Assembly (NCBI RefSeq): GCF_050176255.1
Contig: NZ_JBFXIE010000024.1
Strand: one strand, 5' to 3'
Length of the DNA: 46,761 bases
Source: JBFXIE01 sp050176255
GTDB lineage: Bacteria > Pseudomonadota > Gammaproteobacteria > Burkholderiales > Burkholderiaceae_C
Part shown: piece by piece, positions 17,749 through 26,682 of the stretch
Layout: each line of letters opens with the position of its first letter
How positions within the stretch are numbered: the first letter of the stretch is position 1
The notes under the pieces: generated by a model
Database searches by the model: none
Seen by the model: only the letters and a program-made list of their open reading frames with translations
Told to the model about the DNA's origin: nothing
Made by a program: the position numbers and the translations under genes

Positions 17749-18408
17749 TCAGTTGGCGCGAGTACCAACCACTTCGATTTCCACGCGACGGTTCTTGGCA
17801 CGACCTTCTTTGGTCTTGTTGTCGGCAACAGGCTGCTTTTCGCCCTTGCCTTCAGTGTAAACGCGGTTGCGCTCAATGCCCTTGGACACCAAGTACGCCT
17901 TCACTGCTTCAGCACGACGCACCGACAGCTTCTGGTTGTAGGCATCAGTGCCCACGGAGTCAGTGTGACCGACTGCAATGATCACTTCCAGATTGATGCC
18001 CTTGACCTTGGACACCAGATCATCCAGCTTAGCCTTGCCTTCGGGCTTGAGAACAGACTTGTCGAAGTCGAAGAAAGCGTCAGCGGCGTAGGTCACCTTG
18101 CTGGCAATAGCGGGTGCAGCAGCGGCTGCCGGTGCGGCAGCGGCAGGTGCTGGAGCCGCAGGAGCGGCAGCAGGAGCAGCAGCAACCTTGGCAAGAGCGC
18201 CATCACAGCCTTCAGCGGCCGTGGCGGGCGTCCAGCCGGCATCGCGCCAGCACAACTCGTTCGTGCCGTTCTTCCAGACCAGCTGGCTGGTACCGTTTTG
18301 CCAGTTATCAACGGTTTTACCGCCGTCTGCCGCCTTCACTTGGGCACCAGCCGAGGTAGCAAGCACGGCAGAGGCCAACAACATCGCCAATTTGTTCAGT
18401 TTCTTCAT
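17749..18408 (-). CDS. OmpA-family outer membrane protein
   Basis: A 219-residue protein with signal peptide (1-22, ending TSAGA). Residues about 30-65 contain a doubled motif (WQNGTSQLVWKNGTNELCWR). Residues 70-90 form an Ala/Pro-rich linker. Residues 95-215 are an OmpA C-terminal peptidoglycan-binding domain with DAFFDFDKSVLKPEGKAKL, VGHTDSVGTDAYNQKLS, RRAEAV and NRRVEIEV. There is no beta-barrel of usual OmpA size, so it may be anchored differently. The start has a strong AAGAGGAG site. Its own terminator indicates a highly expressed single-gene unit. Confidence 0.92.
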   Translation of the reverse strand: MKKLNKLAMLLASAVLATSAGAQVKAADGGKTVDNWQNGTSQLVWKNGTNELCWRDAGWTPATAAEGCDGALAKVAAAPAAAPAAPAPAAAAPAAAAAPAIASKVTYAADAFFDFDKSVLKPEGKAKLDDLVSKVKGINLEVIIAVGHTDSVGTDAYNQKLSVRRAEAVKAYLVSKGIERNRVYTEGKGEKQPVADNKTKEGRAKNRRVEIEVVGTRAN

Positions 18409-18636
18409 GGTTCTCCTCTTGGGGAAAAAGCCGCAGCCGCGCTGCGTATCGGGGACGTCGTCAGTGACCATCACCAAAAACGTTGAAATCATTGTGCCAT
18501 ACGTAACAACCCAAAGGCGGCTTTGACTCGGTACAGACCGTAGGACAAAAGCGCAATCCCGCAGATATGTTGCTTAGCCGCGACAAGGTCTTGCACCTAG
18601 AATGATTGACTCTCGCCGCATCCCTTCACTGCCGTC

Positions 18637-21309
18637 ATGACTCAGTTTGCCAAAGAAACCCTGCCCATCAGCCTCGAAGAGGAGATGCGTCGCAGTTACC
18701 TAGATTACGCCATGAGCGTAATCGTGGGCCGGGCACTGCCCGATGCCCGGGACGGCCTCAAGCCGGTGCACAGGCGCGTGCTTTTTGCCATGCACGAGCT
18801 CAACAACGACTGGAACCGCCCCTACAAGAAGTCGGCACGTATCGTCGGTGATGTGATTGGTAAGTACCACCCGCACGGCGACAGCGCGGTGTACGACACT
18901 ATCGTGCGCATGGCTCAGGACTTTTCGCTGCGCCACATGCTGGTGGATGGCCAGGGCAACTTCGGCTCGGTGGATGGGGACAGCGCCGCAGCGATGCGAT
19001 ACACCGAAATCCGCCTGGCAAAGATTGCGCACGAGATGCTGGCGGATATTGACAAGGAAACCGTCGATTTCGGCCCCAACTACGACGGCAGCGAGAAAGA
19101 ACCGCTGGTGTTGCCCAGCAAGCTGCCCAATCTGCTGGTCAACGGCTCGGCCGGCATCGCCGTGGGCATGGCCACCAATATTCCACCGCACAACCTCAAC
19201 GAGGTTGTGGACGCCTGCCTGCACCTGCTGCGCAACCCTGAAGCCACCATCGACGAGCTGATGGAGATCATCCCCGCGCCCGACTTTCCCACGGCCGGCA
19301 TCATCTACGGCATCAATGGCGTCAAGGACGGCTACCGCACCGGGCGTGGCCGGGTCATCATGCGCGCCAAGTGCCACTTCGAGGACATCGACAAGGGCCA
19401 GCGTCAGGCCATCATCGTTGATGAGCTTCCCTATCAGGTCAACAAAAAGACGCTGCAAGAGCGCATGGCCGAGCTGGTGCACGAGAAAAAAATCGAAGGT
19501 ATCAGCCATATCCAGGACGAGTCGGACAAATCCGGCATGCGCCTGGTGATCGAGCTCAAGCGCGGCGAGGTGCCCGAGGTGGTGCTCAACAACCTGTACA
19601 AGCAGACGCAGCTGCAGGACACCTTCGGCATGAACATGGTGGCGCTGATCGACGGCCAGCCCAAGCTGTGCAATTTGAAGGAGCTGATCGAAGTCTTCCT
19701 GCAGCACCGGCGCGAAGTGGTGACCCGCCGCACGGTGTTCGAGCTGCGCAAGGCGCGTGAACGCGGTCATGTACTGGAAGGCCTGGCCGTGGCGCTGGCC
19801 AACATCGACGAGTTCATCCGCATCATTCGCAACGCACCCACCCCGCCCGTTGCCAAGGCCGAGCTGATGACTCGGTCCTGGGACAGCCAACTGGTGCGCG
19901 AGATGCTGACGCGCACGCGCGCCGACGGCGGCCTGGTCAGCGCCGACGACTACCGCCCTGAAGGCCTGGAGCGCGAGTTCGGCATGCAGGAAGGCGGTCT
20001 GTACCGCCTGTCGGACACCCAGGCCCAGGAAATCCTGCAAATGCGCCTGCAGCGCCTGACGGGCCTGGAGCAGGACAAGATCGTGGCCGAATACAAAGAC
20101 GTCATGTCGGTCATCGAAGACCTGCTGGACATCCTGGCCAAGCCCGCGCGCGTCTCCACGATCATCGGCGATGAGCTCTCGGCATTGCGCCAGGAATTCG
20201 GCCAGTCCAAGCTGGGCGCGCGGCGCAGCACCATCGAGCACAGCGCGCAAGACCTGTCCACCGAGGACTTGATCACGCCCACCGACATGGTGGTCACGCT
20301 GTCGCACACTGGCTACATCAAGAGCCAGCCCTTGTCCGAGTACCGTGCGCAAAAGCGCGGCGGGCGTGGCAAACAGGCGGCTGCCACCAAGGAAGACGAC
20401 TGGATCGACCAGCTGTTCATCGCCAACACGCACGACTACATCCTGTGCTTTTCCAATCGCGGCCGGCTTTACTGGCTCAAGGTGTGGGAGGTGCCGGCTG
20501 GCTCGCGCGGCTCGCGCGGGCGGCCCATCGTCAACATGTTTCCGCTGCAGGACGGCGAAAAAATCAACGTGGTACTGCCGCTCACCGGCGACATGCGCAG
20601 TTTCCCCACAGACCGCTATGTCTTCATGGCCACCCGCATGGGCACGGTCAAGAAGACCGCGCTCGACCAGTTCAGCAACCCGCGCAAGGCCGGCATCATC
20701 GCGGTTGACCTCGACGAGGGTGACTACCTGATCGGCGCCGCGCTGACCGACGGCGCGCACGACGTGATGCTGTTCAGCGACGGCGGCAAGGCGGTGCGCT
20801 TTGACGAAAACGACGTGCGCCCGATGGGCCGCAACGCGCGCGGCGTACGCGGCATGGCGCTGGAGGAAGGCCAGAGCGTGATCGCGATGCTGGTGGCCGA
20901 GGACGAACAGCAGAGCGTGCTGACCGCCACTGAGAACGGCTTCGGCAAGCGCACCGGGATCACCGAATACACCCGCCACGGCCGTGGTACCAAGGGCATG
21001 ATCGCCATCCAGCAAAGCGAGCGCAACGGCAAGGTCGTGGCCGCCACCCTGGTGCATGCCGACGACGAGATCATGCTGATCACCGATACCGGCGTGCTGG
21101 TGCGCACCCGCGTGTCCGAGATTCGCGAGCTTGGCCGGGCCACGCAGGGCGTGACCCTGATCGCGCTGGACGAGGGCGCCAAGCTCAGCGGCCTGCAACG
21201 CATCGTGGAAAACGACGCCAACGTCGCCGATGTGGGTACAGATGCCGAGGTGGATGCTGGCAACGACTCCGACGCCGCCGAGGACACACCACGACCCGCC
21301 GACGCGTAA
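18637..21309 (+). CDS. gyrA: DNA gyrase subunit A
   Basis: An 890-residue type IIA topoisomerase subunit that cuts and rejoins DNA for negative supercoiling with GyrB. The catalytic tyrosine is Tyr122 in AAAMRYTEIRL. The quinolone-resistance region reads YHPHGDSAVYDT with Ser83 and Asp87, the drug-sensitive state by E. coli numbering. The C-terminal beta-pinwheel starts near residue 530, with the GyrA box in QKRGGRGKQ. The C-terminus is acidic, as is usual. The start has only a weak ribosome site; TAGAAT at 18598-18603 is a possible -10. Confidence 0.97.
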   Translation: MTQFAKETLPISLEEEMRRSYLDYAMSVIVGRALPDARDGLKPVHRRVLFAMHELNNDWNRPYKKSARIVGDVIGKYHPHGDSAVYDTIVRMAQDFSLRHMLVDGQGNFGSVDGDSAAAMRYTEIRLAKIAHEMLADIDKETVDFGPNYDGSEKEPLVLPSKLPNLLVNGSAGIAVGMATNIPPHNLNEVVDACLHLLRNPEATIDELMEIIPAPDFPTAGIIYGINGVKDGYRTGRGRVIMRAKCHFEDIDKGQRQAIIVDELPYQVNKKTLQERMAELVHEKKIEGISHIQDESDKSGMRLVIELKRGEVPEVVLNNLYKQTQLQDTFGMNMVALIDGQPKLCNLKELIEVFLQHRREVVTRRTVFELRKARERGHVLEGLAVALANIDEFIRIIRNAPTPPVAKAELMTRSWDSQLVREMLTRTRADGGLVSADDYRPEGLEREFGMQEGGLYRLSDTQAQEILQMRLQRLTGLEQDKIVAEYKDVMSVIEDLLDILAKPARVSTIIGDELSALRQEFGQSKLGARRSTIEHSAQDLSTEDLITPTDMVVTLSHTGYIKSQPLSEYRAQKRGGRGKQAAATKEDDWIDQLFIANTHDYILCFSNRGRLYWLKVWEVPAGSRGSRGRPIVNMFPLQDGEKINVVLPLTGDMRSFPTDRYVFMATRMGTVKKTALDQFSNPRKAGIIAVDLDEGDYLIGAALTDGAHDVMLFSDGGKAVRFDENDVRPMGRNARGVRGMALEEGQSVIAMLVAEDEQQSVLTATENGFGKRTGITEYTRHGRGTKGMIAIQQSERNGKVVAATLVHADDEIMLITDTGVLVRTRVSEIRELGRATQGVTLIALDEGAKLSGLQRIVENDANVADVGTDAEVDAGNDSDAAEDTPRPADA

Positions 21310-21320
21310 CAAATCACTCC

Positions 21321-21381
21321 TGAAATAATAGCTACCAGCGCTTGCCATGCAAGGGCTAGTGACATATTTGACCTATAAACC
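21321..21381 (+). repeat. dispersed repeat copy abutting the serC start codon
   Basis: Reads AATAATAGCTACCAGCGCTT, then GCCATGCAAGGGCTAGTGAC and ATATTTGACCTATAAACC, and runs straight into the serC ATG at 21382. It replaces the place where a Shine-Dalgarno sequence would be expected. Confidence 0.75.
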
Positions 21382-22503
21382 ATGAACCGCCCTTACAACT
21401 TCTCCGCCGGCCCGGCCGCCATTCCTGAAGAAGTGCTGCAGCAGGCCGCAGCCGAGATGCTGGACTGGCGGGGCAGCGGCATGGGCGTGATGGAGATGAG
21501 CCACCGCGGCAAGGAGTTCATCGCCATCTACGAACAAGCCGAAAGCGACCTGCGCGAGCTGCTGGCCGTGCCGCCCGAGTTCAAGATTTTGTTCATGCAA
21601 GGCGGCGGCCTGGCCCAAAACGCCATCGTGCCGCTGAACCTCTCGCGCGCGGCCACGGTGGACTTTGTGGTCACCGGCGGCTGGAGCCAGAAGTCGCGCA
21701 AGGAGGCGCTGAAGTACGCCGCCGAGGTGCGCACCGCCGCATCGGGCGAGGACAGCCAGTTCACCACCCTTCCCGACCCGGCCGGCTGGCAGCTGAGCCG
21801 CGGCGCCAGCTACGTGCACATCTGCAGCAACGAGACCATCCACGGCGTCGAGTTCCACGAGCTGCCCGACCTGAAGGCCCTGGGCAGCGATGCGCCGCTG
21901 GTGATCGATTTTTCCTCCCACGTCGCCTCGCGCCCCGTTGACTGGAGCCGCGTGGGCCTGGCCTTTGGCGGCGCGCAAAAGAACATCGGCCCCGCGGGCC
22001 TGACCATCGTCATCGTGCGCGACGAACTGCTGGGCCACGCCCTGCCCGCCTGTCCCAGCGCGTTTGATTACCGCGTCGTGGCCGACCACCAGTCCATGTA
22101 CAACACACCGCCCACCTGGGGCATTTACATGGCGGGCCTCACTTTCCAGTGGCTCAAGCGCCAGACCGAAGGCCAGGGCGCGGGCACTGTCACCGGCATT
22201 GCCGCCATGGAGCAGCGCAACATCGCCAAGGCTCGCCTGCTGTACGACTTCATCGACCAGTCGGCTTTCTACGTGAACAAGGTGGTACCGCACTGCCGCT
22301 CGCGCATGAACATCCCGTTCTTCCTGGCCGACGAGTCGCGCAACGACGCCTTCCTGGCAGGCGCCAAAGCGCGTGGCCTGCTGCAGCTCAAGGGCCACAA
22401 GTCCGTCGGCGGCATGCGCGCCAGCATCTACAACGCCATGCCGCTGGCAGGTGTGCAGGCGCTGGTGGCCTACATGCAGGACTTCGAACGCACCGCCGCC
22501 TGA
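21382..22503 (+). CDS. serC: phosphoserine aminotransferase
   Basis: A 373-residue PLP enzyme converting 3-phosphohydroxypyruvate to phosphoserine, and also serving pyridoxal phosphate synthesis. Starts NRPYNFSAGPAAIPEEVLQQ. The Schiff-base lysine is Lys200 in FGGAQKNIGPAG, and GGMRASIYNAMPL near the end binds the substrate phosphate. It heads the serC-pheA-tyrA-aroA cluster, a conserved order in betaproteobacteria. No ribosome site is visible because a dispersed repeat ends directly at the start codon. Confidence 0.96.
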   Translation: MNRPYNFSAGPAAIPEEVLQQAAAEMLDWRGSGMGVMEMSHRGKEFIAIYEQAESDLRELLAVPPEFKILFMQGGGLAQNAIVPLNLSRAATVDFVVTGGWSQKSRKEALKYAAEVRTAASGEDSQFTTLPDPAGWQLSRGASYVHICSNETIHGVEFHELPDLKALGSDAPLVIDFSSHVASRPVDWSRVGLAFGGAQKNIGPAGLTIVIVRDELLGHALPACPSAFDYRVVADHQSMYNTPPTWGIYMAGLTFQWLKRQTEGQGAGTVTGIAAMEQRNIAKARLLYDFIDQSAFYVNKVVPHCRSRMNIPFFLADESRNDAFLAGAKARGLLQLKGHKSVGGMRASIYNAMPLAGVQALVAYMQDFERTAA

Positions 22504-22567
22504 CACCACCGCAAGGCAGCCTCCCATAAAAAGTACGGGCTGCGCGCTTGCCTCGCAGGGATTTATT

Positions 22568-22620
22568 AAGGTTTTCGGCCTTAAACCCACTACAGACAAG
22601 CGCGAGCAGCTATCAAAATC
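22568..22620 (-). repeat. dispersed repeat copy abutting the pheA start codon
   Basis: On the minus strand it reads GATTTTGATAGCTGCTCGCG, then CTTGTCTGTAGTGGGTTTAA and GGCCGAAAAC. It is in opposite orientation to the serC copy and ends exactly before the pheA ATG (22621), so pheA has no visible ribosome site. Confidence 0.7.
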
Positions 22621-23736
22621 ATGGCAGACAACCGCTCAAACCCCACTCTCCAGGCCAGCCCCGCGCTGGCCGATCTACGCGTACAGATTGATTCGCTGGA
22701 TCATCAACTGCTGCAGTTGCTCAACCAGCGCGCCCGCGTGGCCGAACAGGTGGGCGAGCTCAAAAAGCGCGAGGGCACGCCCTTTTTCCGCCCCGACCGC
22801 GTGGCCCAGGTCATCGAAAAGATCACCAAGGCCAACCCCGGCCCTCTGAAAAGTGCCCATGTCGCCGCCATCTGGCGCGAGATCATGTCGGCCTGCCTGG
22901 CGCTGGAGTCGCCCCAGCGCGTGGCCGTGCTTGGCCCCGAGGGCACGTTCTGCGAGCAGGCGGCCATCGAATACTTTGGCGGCGCGGCCGACCTGATGTA
23001 TTGCGCCAACTTTGACGAGGTCTTCCATGCCACGGCGGCTGGCAGCGCGCAGTACGGCGTGGTGGGCGTGGAGAACTCCAACGAGGGCGTGGTCACGCGC
23101 TCGCTGGACATGTTCCTGCACACCCCCTGCCATGTGGTGGGCGAAGTCAGCCTGCTGGTGCGCCACAACCTGGTGCGCGCCAGCAATTCGGCCGAGGGCA
23201 TCCAGGCCGTGCTGGCACATCCCCAGGCACTGGCGCAGTGCCAGGGCTGGCTATCCAAGCACCTGCCGCATGCCGAACGCCGCCCGGTGTCCAGCAACGC
23301 CGAAGGCGCCCGCCTGGCGGCCACGAACCCCCAGTGGGCCGGCATTGCCAGCGAGCGCGCCGCACAGCAATACGGCCTGCACGTCGTGGCCCACGCCATT
23401 CAGGACGACGCCTACAACCGCACGCGCTTTGCCGTGATCTGCCTGCCGCACACGCTGGCCACACCGGCGCCCAGCGGCAAGGACTGCACCAGCCTGATCA
23501 TCTCGGTACCCAACCGGCCCGGCGCCGTGCACGACCTGCTGGTGCCGCTGAAAAAACACGGTGTGTCCATGACGCGATTCGAGTCGCGTCCCGCGCGTAC
23601 GGGCCAGTGGGAGTACTACTTCTACATCGACCTCGAAGGCCACCCGGCCCAGCCCAACGTTGCCGCGGCGCTGGCCGAGTTGCAGCAGCTGTGCGCTTTC
23701 TACAAGGTGCTGGGCACCTACCCCGTTTCGGCGTGA
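22621..23736 (+). CDS. pheA: chorismate mutase / prephenate dehydratase
   Basis: A 371-residue bifunctional enzyme of phenylalanine synthesis. Residues about 20-105 are an AroQ chorismate mutase (LRVQIDSLDHQLLQLLNQRA, VAEQVGELKK). Residues 108-285 are prephenate dehydratase (VAVLGPEGTFCEQAAIEYFG; NTRFAVI-like YNRTRFAVICLP). Residues 293-368 are an ACT domain (SLIISVPNRPGAVHDLLVPL, then MTRFESRP), the site of feedback inhibition by phenylalanine. It is followed 9 bp later by tyrA. In Burkholderia a hisC gene usually lies between them; here it is absent. Confidence 0.95.
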   Translation: MADNRSNPTLQASPALADLRVQIDSLDHQLLQLLNQRARVAEQVGELKKREGTPFFRPDRVAQVIEKITKANPGPLKSAHVAAIWREIMSACLALESPQRVAVLGPEGTFCEQAAIEYFGGAADLMYCANFDEVFHATAAGSAQYGVVGVENSNEGVVTRSLDMFLHTPCHVVGEVSLLVRHNLVRASNSAEGIQAVLAHPQALAQCQGWLSKHLPHAERRPVSSNAEGARLAATNPQWAGIASERAAQQYGLHVVAHAIQDDAYNRTRFAVICLPHTLATPAPSGKDCTSLIISVPNRPGAVHDLLVPLKKHGVSMTRFESRPARTGQWEYYFYIDLEGHPAQPNVAAALAELQQLCAFYKVLGTYPVSA

Positions 23737-23745
23737 GGGGGCGGC

Positions 23746-24630
23746 ATGTTTGAACAACTGGGATTGATCGGCTGCGGCCTCATGGGCGGCTCGTTTGCCC
23801 TGGCGCTGAAGAAAGCAGGCCTGGTCAAGCGCGTGGTGGGCTACAGCAAGTCGCCGTCCACCACCGACCGCGCGCGCCAGCTGGGCGTGATCGACGTGGA
23901 GGCGCCCTCGGCGCTGCTGGCCGCGGCGGGCGCCGACATCGTGCTGGTGGCCGTGCCGGTGGCGGCCACCGAGTCCACGCTCAAGTCCATCAAGCACCTG
24001 GTCACGCCGCAGATGCTGGTCATGGACGTAGGCTCCACCAAGTCTGACGTGGTGCAGGCCGCGCGCGTGGCGCTGCGCGACCAGATCGGCTCGTTTGTGC
24101 CCGCGCACCCGATCACGGGGCGCGAAGTCTCGGGGGTGGAACATGCCGACGCCACACTCTACGACGGCCGCCAGGTCATCCTGACACCCACCGAGCGCAC
24201 ACTGCCCGCCTGCCTGCAACGGGCCGAAGAAGTCTGGCGCGCCCTGGGCTGCCATGTGAGCCGCATGTCGCCCGACGCGCATGACGCCACATTTGCCGCC
24301 GTCAGCCACCTGCCCCATTTGCTGGCGTTTGCCATGATCTCGTCGATCACCTCGCAACCCCACGCAGACGAGATGCTGGCCATGGCCGGGCCGGGCTTTC
24401 GCGACTTCACCCGCATTGCCGCCAGCGACCCCAAGATGTGGCGCGACATTCTTCGCGCCAACCAGGGCGAGGTGCTGACCCAGTCGCGCCTGTTCAGGCA
24501 GGCGCTGCAAAACTTTGAAGACGCCATGCAAACCGACGGCGACCAGGCACTCGAAGACCTGATCACGCTGGCCAGCCACACGCGCGCGCACTGGCGCATG
24601 GGCGCGCACCGCAAGAACAAGGATCACTGA
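23746..24630 (+). CDS. tyrA: prephenate dehydrogenase
   Basis: A 294-residue enzyme converting prephenate to 4-hydroxyphenylpyruvate for tyrosine synthesis. The Rossmann motif LIGCGLMGGSFALALKKAG is followed by DVGSTKSDVV and by the catalytic HPITGREVSGVEHADATLY. No ACT or chorismate mutase domain is fused. The stop shares one base with the aroA start (TGATG), which indicates translational coupling. Confidence 0.95.
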   Translation: MFEQLGLIGCGLMGGSFALALKKAGLVKRVVGYSKSPSTTDRARQLGVIDVEAPSALLAAAGADIVLVAVPVAATESTLKSIKHLVTPQMLVMDVGSTKSDVVQAARVALRDQIGSFVPAHPITGREVSGVEHADATLYDGRQVILTPTERTLPACLQRAEEVWRALGCHVSRMSPDAHDATFAAVSHLPHLLAFAMISSITSQPHADEMLAMAGPGFRDFTRIAASDPKMWRDILRANQGEVLTQSRLFRQALQNFEDAMQTDGDQALEDLITLASHTRAHWRMGAHRKNKDH

Positions 24631-26660
24631 TGTTCTCCACTGCGTTCCTCGACCTGCCGCCGCTGGCAGGCGCCGCGGGCAGCGTGCAGCTGCCGGGCTC
24701 CAAGAGCATTTCCAACCGCGTGCTGCTGCTGGCCGCCCTGAGCCAGGGCACCACCGAGGTGCGCGACCTGCTGGCCTCCGACGACACCCGCGTGATGCTG
24801 GACGCACTGCGCCAGCTGGGTTGCGGGGTCGAGGAGTCCGGCGGCGGCACGGTGCGCATCACCGGCCTGGGCAGCCCGCACGGTGCACGGCCACGCTCGC
24901 CCGCCAGCCTGTTCATGGGTAACGCCGGCACGGCCATGCGTCCGCTGACCGCTGCGCTGGCGCTGCTGGGTGGCGAGTACGAACTGTCGGGCGTGCCGCG
25001 CATGCACGAGCGCCCCATCGGCGACCTGGTGGATGCCTTGCGCCAACTGGGTTGCCGCATCGACTACCTGGGCAATGACGGCTTTCCGCCGCTGCGCATC
25101 GCCCACGCAGCGGGCGTGCCGCCGCTGCAGCTGGCAGCGCCGATCCGCGTGCGCGGCGACGTGTCCAGCCAGTTCCTGACCGCGCTGCTGATGGCGCTGC
25201 CGTTGGCGGCCCGTCAGCATGACGTGGTGATCGAAGTAGTGGGCGAGCTGATCTCCAAGCCCTACATCCGCATCACCCTGGAACTGCTGGCGCGCTTTGG
25301 CATTGCCGTGCGGCACGAGCGGTGGCAGCGCTTCACCATTCCCGCGGGCAGCAGCTTCCAGTCGCCGGGGCTGATCCACGTTGAGGCGGACGCCTCCTCT
25401 GCTAGTTATTTCATAGCTGCTGGCGCAATAGCAGCGGGCGCTACAGGCCAGGATGGCATCAAGATTCTGGGCGTGGGACTGGACTCAATTCAGGGCGACA
25501 TCCGCTTTGTCGAAGCCGCCCAGGCCATGGGCGCACGCATCACTGGCGGCCCCAACTGGCTGCACATTGCGCGCGGCCAGTGGCCGCTGCAGGCCATCGA
25601 CCTGGACTGCAACCATATCCCCGACGCCGCGATGACCCTGGCGGTGATGGCGCTGTACGCACAGGGCACCACCGTGCTGCGCAACATCGCCAGCTGGCGT
25701 GTCAAGGAAACCGACCGCATCGCCGCCATGGCCGCCGAGTTGCGCAAGCTGGGCGCCACGGTGAAAGAAGGCCTTGACTTCATCGCCGTGACGCCGCCTG
25801 CCAGCGCCGCCGACTGGCGCGCCGCCCACATCCACACCTACGACGACCACCGCGTGGCCATGTGCTTCTCGCTGGCGGCCTTCAACCCCGCCGGGCTGCC
25901 GGTGCGCATCGAAGACCCCCAATGCGTGGCCAAGACCTTCCCGGACTACTTCGAGGCGCTGTTCCAGGTGGCACAGGCACAGGCCGGCAGCATCCCGGTA
26001 ATCTGCATCGACGGGCCTACCGCATCGGGCAAGGGCACCGTTGCCGCGGCCGTGGCGCGCGCGCTGGGCTATCACCTCCTGGACTCGGGGGCGCTCTACC
26101 GCATCACTGCCCTTGCGGCCAGCCGTGCAGGCCTGCAGATCGGCCCTGCCGACGAACCGCGCATCGCCGAGCTGGCGCGCCAGCTGCCCGTGCGCTTTGA
26201 GGGCGCGCGCGTCTGGCTGGGCGACGACGAAGTCACTGCCGCCATCCGCACTGAAGAGGCCGGCATGAACGCATCGCAGGTCTCCGCACTGCCCGCCGTG
26301 CGTGCGGCGCTGCTGGCCCTGCAGCACAGCTTTCGCCGTCTGCCGGGCCTGGTGGCTGACGGCCGCGACATGGGCACGGTGATTTTTCCGCAGGCGCCGC
26401 TCAAGATATTTCTGACGGCCAGCGCCGAATGCCGGGCCGAAAGGCGCCACAGGCAATTGCTCTCCAACGGGGTTTCGGCTAATATCGCCGACCTTCGCGC
26501 ACAGCTTGAGGCGCGCGACGCCCGCGACAGCAGCCGCAGCGTTGCCCCCCTGAAGCCCGCGCACGACGCCCTGGTTCTGGACAATTCTGAACGCACGATC
26601 GATGAAATCGTCGCGCAAGTGATTGCCTGGTGGCAGGCACGCCAGCCGTTCGGCGCATAA
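24630..26660 (+). CDS. aroA-cmk: fused 3-phosphoshikimate 1-carboxyvinyltransferase and cytidylate kinase
   Basis: A 676-residue fusion without a stop between two enzymes that are normally separate neighbours. Residues 1-445 are EPSP synthase: LPGSKSISNRVLLLAAL, GNAGTAMRPLTAAL, RMHERPIGDLVDAL and TYDDHRVAMCFSLAAF. Residues 455-676 are CMP kinase: Walker A GPTASGKGT at 462-470, YRITALAA, and VADGRDMGTVIFP. The linker is only about ten residues (VAQAQAGSIP). EPSP synthase makes the precursor of chorismate; CMP kinase makes CDP for nucleic acid and lipid synthesis. Joining them fixes a 1:1 ratio. Similar fusions are annotated in some Comamonadaceae. An AT-rich repeat-like patch lies inside the aroA part. 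Confidence 0.95.
   Translation: MFSTAFLDLPPLAGAAGSVQLPGSKSISNRVLLLAALSQGTTEVRDLLASDDTRVMLDALRQLGCGVEESGGGTVRITGLGSPHGARPRSPASLFMGNAGTAMRPLTAALALLGGEYELSGVPRMHERPIGDLVDALRQLGCRIDYLGNDGFPPLRIAHAAGVPPLQLAAPIRVRGDVSSQFLTALLMALPLAARQHDVVIEVVGELISKPYIRITLELLARFGIAVRHERWQRFTIPAGSSFQSPGLIHVEADASSASYFIAAGAIAAGATGQDGIKILGVGLDSIQGDIRFVEAAQAMGARITGGPNWLHIARGQWPLQAIDLDCNHIPDAAMTLAVMALYAQGTTVLRNIASWRVKETDRIAAMAAELRKLGATVKEGLDFIAVTPPASAADWRAAHIHTYDDHRVAMCFSLAAFNPAGLPVRIEDPQCVAKTFPDYFEALFQVAQAQAGSIPVICIDGPTASGKGTVAAAVARALGYHLLDSGALYRITALAASRAGLQIGPADEPRIAELARQLPVRFEGARVWLGDDEVTAAIRTEEAGMNASQVSALPAVRAALLALQHSFRRLPGLVADGRDMGTVIFPQAPLKIFLTASAECRAERRHRQLLSNGVSANIADLRAQLEARDARDSSRSVAPLKPAHDALVLDNSERTIDEIVAQVIAWWQARQPFGA
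25401..25449 (+). repeat. dispersed repeat copy inside aroA, in frame
   Basis: GCTAGTTATTTCATAGCTGC continues to TGGCGCAATAGCAGCGGGCG and CTACAGGCC. It matches the intergenic repeat (TTTGATAGCTGCTAGCGCTT...GCGCTACAG) yet codes for ASYFIAAGAIAAGATG, inside the conserved DASSASYF block of EPSP synthase. Codon use changes abruptly: two ATA, AGT, TAT and GCA appear in a gene that otherwise uses ATC, AGC, TAC and GCC. Confidence 0.6.
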
Positions 26661-26682
26661 GCTGCCGCGGCAGGTACATGGC

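Noticed and set aside
18876..18900. Possible quinolone-resistance change in GyrA
   Set aside because: The region reads HPHGDSAVYDT with Ser83 and Asp87 present, which is the sensitive form.
18700..21348. Very long minus-strand ORF (about 880 codons) opposite gyrA
   Set aside because: It is a GC-skew shadow: the reading is low-complexity, His/Gln/Val-rich and without domains, while the plus strand encodes an intact GyrA. Similar long shadows opposite rpsA (26780-28558) and mrpA (30983-33868) were rejected for the same reason.
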